This document shows, one piece after another, positions 9,101 through 14,622 of a DNA stretch of 64,000 nucleotides. The notes beneath the pieces were generated by a model. That model had not been told where the DNA came from. It saw only the letters and a list, made by a program, of their open reading frames with translations, and searched no databases. A program made the translations under genes and the position numbers. Every line of letters starts with the position of its first letter. Position 1 is the first letter of the stretch. Origin of the DNA: Bradyrhizobium manausense (GTDB lineage: Bacteria; Pseudomonadota; Alphaproteobacteria; Rhizobiales; Xanthobacteraceae); the NCBI RefSeq assembly GCF_018129685.1, contig NZ_JAFCLG010000001.1, positions 1,516,870 through 1,580,869 of the forward strand, read 5' to 3'.

Positions 9101-9611
9101 CGAAATAGAACTGGGCGAGATCCTCGCGGGACTCCTTGCCCGTGGGCGTCGAATCCGCGTCCGCCTTCAGTTCCGCAATCAGCTTCTCGTTCGGCTTTTC
9201 GCTGTCGAGGATCGCGGTGATGTCGGAGATGGTGCGCGGCGGCGCGACGAAGTCCTTGGGCAGTGCGGTCCCCGGCGCCAGCTTGGGCGCCTCTTCCTTC
9301 GGCACCTCGACGGCAACATTGGCGCGTCCGTTCGCGGCATTGAGCGCGGCGAGCACACAAGCATGGACCTGTGGCTTGGCCTTGGCGCGGCACCCCTCGA
9401 CATCGGCACCGGCCTTGCGACCGCCCTGGGCCTGCATGCAGGCTTGCACGATCGGCTTGCCGACCGTCATCCGGCAGTTCTCGCGCGCGGCCTCCTGGGT
9501 CAGCGCGGCCGCCGAGCCGGTCGATCCGAGCAGAACGGCAAGGAGAAGCAGGTGTCGCGGCAGGGTGACATCCAGACGGCTCTTAAACGGACTCGTGGCG
9601 TCCAAGCTCAT
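6192..9611 (-). CDS. Exported TPR-CHAT domain protein (caspase-like protease fold)
   Basis: A 1139-residue protein. An N-terminal signal sequence (RHLLLLAVLLGSTGSAAA, about 19-36) precedes two copies of a C-R-x(7,8)-V-x-A-C motif, which could form disulfides outside the cytoplasm. A long alpha-helical TPR region follows (about 100-620, for example AQFYFDRANARAQLGRLAES and QLGRVALEIN). A coiled-coil stretch then leads to a C-terminal CHAT domain (about 780-1139). The catalytic dyad is visible as FATHG (His983) and SACNTG (Cys1034), so the domain should be active. CHAT proteins are caspase-related cysteine proteases or signalling scaffolds. It is the first gene of a four-gene operon with an exported beta-rich protein and two zinc-ribbon proteins. 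The target is unknown. Confidence 0.92.
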   Translation of the reverse strand: MSLDATSPFKSRLDVTLPRHLLLLAVLLGSTGSAAALTQEAARENCRMTVGKPIVQACMQAQGGRKAGADVEGCRAKAKPQVHACVLAALNAANGRANVAVEVPKEEAPKLAPGTALPKDFVAPPRTISDITAILDSEKPNEKLIAELKADADSTPTGKESREDLAQFYFDRANARAQLGRLAESIADANKAVEVGRGAISANMMGRLTQLAAIQYSAVGDPRRALEIMQRQLREVATVPGAKGYLFNANRSIAGILIQMGDIPQAEGYLRRSLAGIQEARTSGLPGWRANYAKMGQNWEAEIEGTRAMIFEARGQFKEGEASYRLAEQRKRAGMKAVMESDNPPAETVMLQAIDYMVLSQARMKARQGRLAEAEVDARRALLSRLKDTGKYNPVTPRYVMGLAGILVDEGRYDEAEQLGRVALEINKTVGVPEDSQSTVQLLAQLAGILNLQRKNAEANEMFARIDKAVANWDPQRRQVIELNPARILALYNSGQLEAGIAAAEQLVKKQIGRVGENHFDAASARGTLAIGLMRARRDADAIREFKAAIPVMMANANENADDENTTVVAARSQRLQAIVESYLLLLARAEGTGGGVGEETFSLADAIRGRSVQQALAASSARAAAKDPALAELVRKEQDLTKQVNAQLGTLNNVLAIPSAERDEKGAQQIQASITALRGERDKARQEIKQKFPSYADLVSPKPPSVAEIRATLSDNEAMLSFYFGQNGSFVWAVPKSGPVAFAAVKASVGDIETKIRKLREALEPQAAMISDIPPFDLKLGYELYELLLKPVEGGWKPAKNLIVVTNGALGLLPLSLLPTAQAEVAADEDPLFVGYRNVPWLARTHAVSTVPSAAALRTLRQLPPGKPGRGDLVAFGDPYFNKDQQAEAESADGKVQVADVGGNVTRGMPLKRRSSPKLEGVDSAELGLLPRLPDTADELKSIALALQADPSKVLFLGKNATESAVKTMNLSGFRILAFATHGLVPGELNGLTQPALALSSPAVTGDSGDGLLTMEEILGLKLDADWVILSACNTGAGAGAGAEAASGLGRAFFYAGTRALLVTNWSVHSQSARQLVTDLFKRQADDPRLSRSEALRQAMMALVDGPGYLNGEGKTEFAYAHPLFWAPYTIIGDGGVR

Positions 9612-9706
9612 CGCGGAGGACCTTCGGCTGAAATGACTTGAAGAAACGCGACAATCCTACCCCTATAGCTCGGGAGGACAAGCACCAATCAGGGCGGTGT
9701 CGGAAT

Positions 9707-10666
9707 ATGATCAGGAGGGTTGGCGGCTACGGCTGGCACCGGTTCCGCGCGGGCCTGCACGGGCTGATCGCGCTCGCCGCCGGGCTGGTCGCCGGCTGCG
9801 ATCTCGCACGTGCAGCGGACGGGCCGGAATGGAAGGCCGCGGTCTGGGAGCCCGAGGCGATCTACCGCGGAGCAACGATAGCACCGGACCTCGTTCTTCC
9901 CGACGTCGTCGAGACGGTCGACCGGCTTGCGACGCCACGGATGGCGTTGATCAAGCCAGCCGGCTCCGGCCGGTTTCCGGCCATCGTCCTCATGCACCAG
10001 TGCGGCGGGCTGAACGTTGCGGTTGCGGCGTGGGCTCGGGCCGCCGCCTCGCACGGCTATGTCGTCCTGCTTGTCGACAGCCTCGCCCCGCGCAACGTCA
10101 AGAGCGTCTGCTTCGGTCCCCAAAACGGCGTGAATTTCTTTCGGGGCGCGCGGGATGCGCTGCAAGCGGCCGATCACCTGCGACGAATGCCCGATGTCGA
10201 TCCGCAACGAATTGCGCTCGTCGGCTTTTCGTGGGGCGCGATGGTGGGCTTGCTGGCCGCCAGCCCCCACTACGTCGATGCGTTGAAGTCGGGCCCGGGA
10301 TTTGCGGCTGTCGCCAGCTTTTATCCCGGCTGTTTCCGCATCACGCCGCAAGAACGACCGCCATACGACCTGGTCAATCCGGATGTTTCACGACCGCTTC
10401 TGGTCTTGATGGGCGATGCAGACACCGAGACGCCTGCGCAGCAATGCATCGCCAGGCTCGAAGTCCTCAAGCGAAGCGGCGCTCCCGTCGAATGGCATCT
10501 CTATGCCGGCGCGACGCACTGCTGGGACTGTCAGCACCTCGACGGCCTCGACAAGATCGACGTGCGCGGCGATCACGTCGAATATCATTTCCGTCAGGAC
10601 GTGACCGACGATTCCCGGCGCAGGCTGTTCGAGTTTCTTGACCGGACCATGCCCGGACGGCCGTAG
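9707..10666 (+). CDS. Dienelactone hydrolase family protein, probable lipoprotein
   Basis: An alpha/beta hydrolase of the dienelactone-hydrolase type, 319 residues from the ATG at 9707. The N-terminus has a hydrophobic stretch ending in a lipobox-like VAGC (Cys31), which suggests export and lipidation. The nucleophile elbow GFSWGAM carries Ser175, where classical dienelactone hydrolases use Cys. The likely acid is in MGDADTE (Asp237 or Asp239) and the base is His271 in GATHCWD. The oxyanion region MHQCGGLN is clear. It is divergent from the CHAT operon and convergent with the following lipoprotein gene. The substrate is unknown. The frame extends upstream to 9638, but that extension lacks family similarity. 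Confidence 0.88.
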   Translation: MIRRVGGYGWHRFRAGLHGLIALAAGLVAGCDLARAADGPEWKAAVWEPEAIYRGATIAPDLVLPDVVETVDRLATPRMALIKPAGSGRFPAIVLMHQCGGLNVAVAAWARAAASHGYVVLLVDSLAPRNVKSVCFGPQNGVNFFRGARDALQAADHLRRMPDVDPQRIALVGFSWGAMVGLLAASPHYVDALKSGPGFAAVASFYPGCFRITPQERPPYDLVNPDVSRPLLVLMGDADTETPAQQCIARLEVLKRSGAPVEWHLYAGATHCWDCQHLDGLDKIDVRGDHVEYHFRQDVTDDSRRRLFEFLDRTMPGRP

Positions 10667-10676
10667 CGGCTGGCGC

Positions 10677-11438
10677 TCAGCCCTTCGAGACGACCGCGCG
10701 GCCGTAAGGGGGCTGCGACTGAACCGGCGGATTGGCGGTCTGGGCCGCGAGCTCGCCGATCAGGCGATCGGCGTCGGCCGCCATGCTGTCGGGCGCCTGG
10801 ATCACCAGCCGCTCCAGCGCCCAGCGATAGGACGAGACGCGCTGCTCGAGCGATTGCTGCACCCACTGGACGATCAGCGCGTTCTCCTGCATGCGCGCGA
10901 CGGCGTCGGCCTTCTCGCGCGGCGAGAGCTCGGAGACGCGCGCCATGCTGGCCTCGCGCTTCCTGTCGAGATCGATGACCCGGATGGCGCAGCCGAAGAA
11001 CGGTTCGAACCGCGTGATGTCGTTGCGCACGTCCTCGATCAGCTGCGCATAGCGCGAGGAATGCGAGCGGTGCGGCTCGTCGATCAGCGTGCGCCCGTAC
11101 ATGGTGCGGTCGAACACGACCTTCTGATGCCACGGCGACGGCAAGGCTCTGTAATCGCCGAACACGCTCTTCCAGGCCGGACGCGACAGCGGCGGCTCGA
11201 TCATGGGATAAGCGAGGTCGCGAAGCTGGCGCTCCTCGTCGGTGAGCTGGAATTGGGAGGCCTTCAGGCCAAGACTGCCGGTGACTTCCGTGCCGAGCCA
11301 GCGATGCATGTCGTCGCTGCGCATGTCGGCACGGGTGCGGCCGAAATCACCGCCGCTGCAGGCGGCGAGCGATGCGCCCGTCAGCGTCAGCAGGATGGCC
11401 GTTACGAGCTTGCGAATCTGGCGGATGGAATCCGGCAT
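10677..11438 (-). CDS. Hypothetical lipoprotein
   Basis: A 253-residue protein with a typical lipoprotein signal: hydrophobic core LVTAILLTLTGASL and lipobox LAAC (Cys27). The mature part is helical and charged. Recognisable stretches are LTDEERQLRDLAYPMIEPP, MYGRTLIDEPHRSHSSRYAQLIEDVRNDI and a long helix around SPREKADAVARMQENAL. I know similar conserved lipoproteins from Bradyrhizobium relatives but no function for them. It ends 10 bases from the convergent hydrolase gene, and the next minus-strand gene upstream is the small arginine-tailed protein. Confidence 0.85.
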   Translation of the reverse strand: MPDSIRQIRKLVTAILLTLTGASLAACSGGDFGRTRADMRSDDMHRWLGTEVTGSLGLKASQFQLTDEERQLRDLAYPMIEPPLSRPAWKSVFGDYRALPSPWHQKVVFDRTMYGRTLIDEPHRSHSSRYAQLIEDVRNDITRFEPFFGCAIRVIDLDRKREASMARVSELSPREKADAVARMQENALIVQWVQQSLEQRVSSYRWALERLVIQAPDSMAADADRLIGELAAQTANPPVQSQPPYGRAVVSKG

Positions 11439-11453
11439 TGCAAATGCCGGGAC

Positions 11454-11642
11454 TTAGCGGCGACGACGACGGCGCCCCGGCGCAGTGCCCGCCTCCGGTC
11501 CACGATCGCCGCTGGTTTCGTCCGCCTCGCGCTCGATCCGGATGACGGGAAGGATCAGGATCGTTCCCATGTCCGCGCGCGGTGTGACGTCCCCCGACGA
11601 GCCCACCCGGCGACCGGCCGGAAATTCGATGATGGTCCCCAT
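11454..11642 (-). CDS. Small arginine-tailed hypothetical protein
   Basis: A 62-residue protein starting MGTIIEFPAGRRVG, with a second similar stretch MGTILILPVIRIERE 24 residues later. It ends in a run of six arginines after a proline- and glycine-rich linker. The short hydrophobic strands and basic tail could bind nucleic acid or membrane, which is only a guess. It lies 15 bases upstream of the lipoprotein gene on the same strand and probably shares its transcript. The start is supported by an AGAGAG motif 7-12 bases upstream, which is itself duplicated in a 13-bp tandem repeat (11641-11666). Confidence 0.6.
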   Translation of the reverse strand: MGTIIEFPAGRRVGSSGDVTPRADMGTILILPVIRIEREADETSGDRGPEAGTAPGRRRRRR

Positions 11643-11666
11643 GTCAGCTCTCTATGTCAGCTCTCT
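11641..11666. repeat. 13-bp perfect tandem duplication at a ribosome-binding site
   Basis: ATGTCAGCTCTCT occurs twice in direct succession (11641-11653 and 11654-11666). On the minus strand this duplicates the AGAGAGCTGACAT segment containing the probable Shine-Dalgarno sequence of the small arginine-tailed protein. The inner copy overlaps the first two bases of its start codon. Confidence 0.85.
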
Positions 11667-11908
11667 CGATTGCCGCGCGACCGAACGCGCCCCTGCAACA
11701 TGCGAGCATTAGGATCAGTTTATGGTTAACGGGGTGTAAACACGCCCTTTGAACCGTAGCCGCACGGGCCGACCCGGGGTCGTCCCGCAACGACACGAGA
11801 CCGCTTGAAAAGGGCTGGTCTGCTTCACATCTCGTTTTCCTTAACGAGCCTTTAAAGGAAGCGCTGATAGGCTGAGACAACAGTTCTTCCCGAGTTGCGT
11901 ACGCCTCC

Positions 11909-12886
11909 ATGACCAAGTCGCTGTTTCCCGGATTCGACGGGCTGATGACGCTCTCCCGCCGCGAGGGCGTGGATGTTCGCCCCACCCTGCTGCGCGTGCT
12001 GACCGATCTCTACGTCCAGGCGCCCACCCACAGCGAGGACGAGCAGCGGCAATTCATCGAGCTTGCGACGCGGCTGATCGACCAGGTCGACGACGCGACA
12101 CGCGCGTCCGTCAAGGCAAAGCTTGCGATCTATCCGCACACGCCGGTCCCGGTCCTGCAGAAGCTCGGCCTCGTCGCGGCGCAAGAAGGCCGCCGGGTGC
12201 CGCTCGCGCGCGAAATCCCGCGTCCTGCGCCCGCTCCCTCACCTGCCCGCGCGCCGACCGAGGCGGAAGCGCGCATGGCCGCGAACATGGCGATGCAGCC
12301 GAAGGAGGCGGCCGAAATCCACGACATGTTCTTCCGCGCCGATGCAAACCAGCGCGCGCTGATCCTGCACAATCTGGCGCAGACGCCGCTGAAGGCGGCT
12401 CCGCGGATTCCGACCGTGCACACCAAGCGCGCGATCCAGATCCTCGAGATGGCCGCGATTGCGGGCGATGTCGACAGTTTCACTTACGAGCTCGGCGACA
12501 CCCTGATCCTGCCCTCGCGCGTCGCCACCGAGATCGTCGACGATGCCGGCGGCGAGGCGCTTGCGGTCGCGGCGCGCGCGCTCGACATGCCGAGCCCGAA
12601 CTTCCAGCGCATCCTGCTGTTCTTCAAGCCGGAGATCGGCAACTCCGTGGATGCGGTCTACCGGCTGTCGCGGCTCTATGACCGCCTCAGCGAGCGCTCC
12701 GCGCTGGTGATGCTGGCGGCCTGGCGCGGCTCGACGCTCGCCGTCACGCGCGCCAAGTATCAGCCCTCGCTGCACGACAGCGACCGACAGCGCGCCCGCG
12801 CGAGTGCAAGCCAGACGCGGCCGAGCGTGCAGCCAGGCTCGATGCCGGCCGTGCGCACGGGCAGCGGCGGGTCGTCGGAGCGCTAG
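11909..12886 (+). CDS. DUF2336 domain protein
   Basis: A 325-residue all-helical protein of the DUF2336 family common in Bradyrhizobium and Rhodopseudomonas. The start MTKSLFPGFDGLMTLSRREG and the HEAT-like helices (LRVLTDLYVQAPTHSEDEQRQF, then ATRASVKAKLAIYPHTPVPVLQKLG) match the family. The C-terminal about 40 residues are low-complexity and basic. Family function is not established. The gene is monocistronic and its stop overlaps the stop of the convergent DUF1491 gene in a shared CTAG. Confidence 0.9.
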   Translation: MTKSLFPGFDGLMTLSRREGVDVRPTLLRVLTDLYVQAPTHSEDEQRQFIELATRLIDQVDDATRASVKAKLAIYPHTPVPVLQKLGLVAAQEGRRVPLAREIPRPAPAPSPARAPTEAEARMAANMAMQPKEAAEIHDMFFRADANQRALILHNLAQTPLKAAPRIPTVHTKRAIQILEMAAIAGDVDSFTYELGDTLILPSRVATEIVDDAGGEALAVAARALDMPSPNFQRILLFFKPEIGNSVDAVYRLSRLYDRLSERSALVMLAAWRGSTLAVTRAKYQPSLHDSDRQRARASASQTRPSVQPGSMPAVRTGSGGSSER

Positions 12887-13227
12887 GGCTTCGCCAGTTC
12901 CAGGAAATGCCGCCCGGCCCGGTCCTCGGTCTCGACGATCCAAGCGTCCGGATCGAAGCGGAGCTCCTTGGTCAGGCGCTCTTCGACAGCGGGCTCAGGC
13001 ACCGGCTGCGGCGCCATCGGCACGAAGAAGCGGTCGACCGGGCGGTCGTCGTCATAAGAGGTCTGCGGCGCCGGCACGTAGAGCATCGCGTTGCCGTCGA
13101 GCAGCGACACCTTGACGAACACCGCGCCCGCCTCCTCGGCGCCGCGATGGCGCACCGCGCCGAAGACGCCTTCGGTCTGGCACCGGCGCAAATAGGCAGA
13201 GACCCAGATGTTCGATTTCAATCGCAT
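12883..13227 (-). CDS. DUF1491 family protein
   Basis: A 114-residue protein matching the alphaproteobacterial DUF1491 family: opening MRLKSNIWVSAYLRRCQTEG, then AVRHRGAEEAGAVFVKVSLLDG, and a C-terminus with DPDAWIVETEDRAGRHFL. This looks like a small alpha-beta fold of unknown function. It overlaps the convergent DUF2336 gene by four bases and lies three bases after the end of brnA on the same strand. Confidence 0.9.
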   Translation of the reverse strand: MRLKSNIWVSAYLRRCQTEGVFGAVRHRGAEEAGAVFVKVSLLDGNAMLYVPAPQTSYDDDRPVDRFFVPMAPQPVPEPAVEERLTKELRFDPDAWIVETEDRAGRHFLELAKP

Positions 13228-13230
13228 CGA

Positions 13231-13524
13231 CTAACCAGTGTCAGAACTGCGCTTGCGCTTCACTATCTTGACGAGGGTTTCATCAATACGGCTCTGCCAA
13301 CCCGGGCCTTCCGCCTTGAAATAGTCGACGACGTCAGGACTCAGACGTAAAGTCACTTGTTGCTTTGTCGGGGCTCTGTTGGGACCGCGGCCTTTCCGCA
13401 TGGTCGGAAAGACCTCATCGAAAGTCTTTGCCCTGACAAAGTCGTCCTTAGTCCATTCCGGATTGTCACTCACCGCACGCATGTCACGTGCAGTGTAGCG
13501 CTTCTTAGCGACGGTTTTCCTCAT
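13231..13524 (-). CDS. brnA: BrnA-type antitoxin
   Basis: A 97-residue protein starting MRKTVAKKRYTARDMRAVSDNPEWTK. Its C-terminal ribbon-helix-helix-like part is VTLRLSPDVVDYFKAEGPGWQSRIDETLVK, the BrnA pattern (PF14384). BrnA neutralises the BrnT ribonuclease toxin and represses its own operon by binding a palindrome. The gene overlaps the end of brnT by 20 bases, the usual toxin-first order. The frame continues upstream through brnT with no similarity, so the internal ATG at 13524 was chosen. Confidence 0.9.
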   Translation of the reverse strand: MRKTVAKKRYTARDMRAVSDNPEWTKDDFVRAKTFDEVFPTMRKGRGPNRAPTKQQVTLRLSPDVVDYFKAEGPGWQSRIDETLVKIVKRKRSSDTG

Positions 13525-13795
13525 AGAGCTTCCTTTCCTTCTTGCTGGCAGCGCGCATGCTGATGATGCTGACGCCCTCGGATCCCCGGGTCGCAAAGAT
13601 GACCGAGACGACGCCACGGATCGTGATGCCGATCGCGCGCCATCGGTTGCCATAGGTGGCCATAGGTGGCCATAGGTGGCCATAGGTGGCCAAAACCAAG
13701 GCATTGTCGAAGAAGGCTTCGTTGAGATCAGCGAAATCCATCCCGTGCTTGTCGAGATTGGCTCGGCGCTTTGGCTCGTCCCAAACGATTTTCAC
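13505..13795 (-). CDS. brnT: BrnT-type ribonuclease toxin carrying a tandem-repeat insertion
   Basis: A 96-residue protein from a GTG start at 13795. It has the BrnT hallmarks: MKIVWDEPKRRANLDKHGMDFADL, then the core RWRAIGITIRGVVSVIFATRG and the C-terminus SIISMRAASKKERKLYEE. BrnT is a RelE-like ribonuclease of type II toxin-antitoxin systems. Between LVLATYG and NRWRAIG the protein has an extra HLWPPMATYG, encoded by three additional copies of a 10-bp repeat. Ten residues restore the frame exactly, so the toxin is not frameshifted, but a loop before the core strand is enlarged and activity may be altered. A change in copy number by one or two would abolish the frame. Confidence 0.88.
   Translation of the reverse strand: MKIVWDEPKRRANLDKHGMDFADLNEAFFDNALVLATYGHLWPPMATYGNRWRAIGITIRGVVSVIFATRGSEGVSIISMRAASKKERKLYEENRR
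13651..13690. repeat. Four perfect 10-bp tandem repeats inside brnT
   Basis: CATAGGTGGC is repeated four times without error at 13651-13660, 13661-13670, 13671-13680 and 13681-13690. The bases on each side (CATCGGTTGC before, CAAAACC after) are partial matches. The array lies within brnT. Three extra units equal 30 bp, that is ten codons. Confidence 0.97.
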
Positions 13796-13800
13796 AATAT

Positions 13801-13820
13801 TATTTTGTAACTACAAAATA
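13801..13820. promoter_or_regulatory. Palindromic operator candidate upstream of brnT
   Basis: TATTTTGTA, a two-base centre, then TACAAAATA: a perfect 9-bp inverted repeat beginning six bases upstream of the brnT GTG. Its position and AT-rich composition in a GC-rich genome suit the binding site of the BrnA repressor, known to autoregulate these operons. The assignment to BrnA is inferred. Confidence 0.7.
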
Positions 13821-13841
13821 ACCTGAAGTCAATTGTGATTG

Positions 13842-13860
13842 GCCCTCGCCGCGCGAGGGC
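13842..13860 (-). terminator. GC-rich hairpin downstream of the peptidoglycan-binding gene
   Basis: GCCCTCGC and GCGAGGGC form a perfect 8-bp stem with a three-base loop, 28 bases past the stop of the minus-strand gene ending at 13888. There is no clear T tract, so termination efficiency is uncertain. It also separates that gene from brnT. Confidence 0.5.
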
Positions 13861-13887
13861 GACAAGAACTTAAGTGCCGCAGGACGG

Positions 13888-14622
13888 TCATTCGACGGGG
13901 TGACCGATCGCGGCGGCAAGCTCGCGCAGCAGGCGGTCCGACACCTGGCCGGTGACGGGCAACTTGTGCTGGCGCTCGAATGTCTGGATCGCCGACTGGG
14001 TCTCGCCGCTCATCGTGCCCGTGATCTTCAAATTCCCATAGCCGTATTCGGACAGCGCGCGCTGCACGCCGGCGAGGCGACGCGCCGCCGGGCTTTGCTG
14101 CAGCGGGATCGGCGCCGGCGGCCGCGCAACGGCGACCGCAGACGGTGACGGCGTGGGTGTCGTGGCCTTGATCACCAGATTGGTCATGGGATCGCCCGCG
14201 CGCGGCGTCGAGGCGGTCGTCTCGGCAGGCCTCTCCTGCGCCCTCTCGGCCGGTTTCGGCTCGACGCGAAACTCGGTTGCCCTTGGCTCGAGCGGCGAGG
14301 TATCAGCGCCGACGGGACGCGGGCGCGGCAAGGGATTCGACAAGGACACCGGCGACGGCGCGGGAAGATTGATCACGGTGCCGAACATCGGCGCCGGATG
14401 CCGGCCGGTCTGCAGGAACAGCGCGTTGGCCACGATGGCGCTGACGGCCGCGGCAGCGATGAGGCCGGCCAGCGTGTCCTTGGGGCTGTGCAAGAGCACG
14501 CGCATCAAGAGATTGCGCTCGGTCTCGACATCCACGACCGCAGTCTTGGCGCCACCCTTGGCGCCATCCTTGGCGCCCCGGCGGCGCGGAGCGGCTTCGT
14601 CGTTGGCAGACTTTCTAGGCAC
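13888..14622 (-). CDS. Membrane-anchored peptidoglycan-binding domain protein
   Basis: A 244-residue protein with a basic cytoplasmic N-terminus and one membrane segment (TLAGLIAAAAVSAIVANALFL, about 50-70). A long proline- and threonine-rich linker follows, then a C-terminal peptidoglycan-binding domain of the PF01471 type (RLAGVQRALSEYGYGNLKITG, then SAIQTFERQHKLPVTGQVSDRLLREL). It would span the periplasm and contact the wall. It starts with GTG and overlaps the end of the histidine kinase gene by eight bases, so the two are co-translated. Pairing with a DivJ/PleC-like kinase suggests a cell-cycle or envelope-sensing link, which is inference. Confidence 0.88.
   Translation of the reverse strand: MPRKSANDEAAPRRRGAKDGAKGGAKTAVVDVETERNLLMRVLLHSPKDTLAGLIAAAAVSAIVANALFLQTGRHPAPMFGTVINLPAPSPVSLSNPLPRPRPVGADTSPLEPRATEFRVEPKPAERAQERPAETTASTPRAGDPMTNLVIKATTPTPSPSAVAVARPPAPIPLQQSPAARRLAGVQRALSEYGYGNLKITGTMSGETQSAIQTFERQHKLPVTGQVSDRLLRELAAAIGHPVE

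Noticed and set aside
13651..13690. The four short repeats considered as a CRISPR remnant
   Set aside because: The units are 10 bp with no spacers and lie within a coding frame, so they are a tandem repeat, not a CRISPR array.
13796..13887. The AT-rich gap upstream of brnT considered as an attachment or insertion site
   Set aside because: No tRNA, integrase or target-site duplication is present; the palindrome is better explained as an operator.
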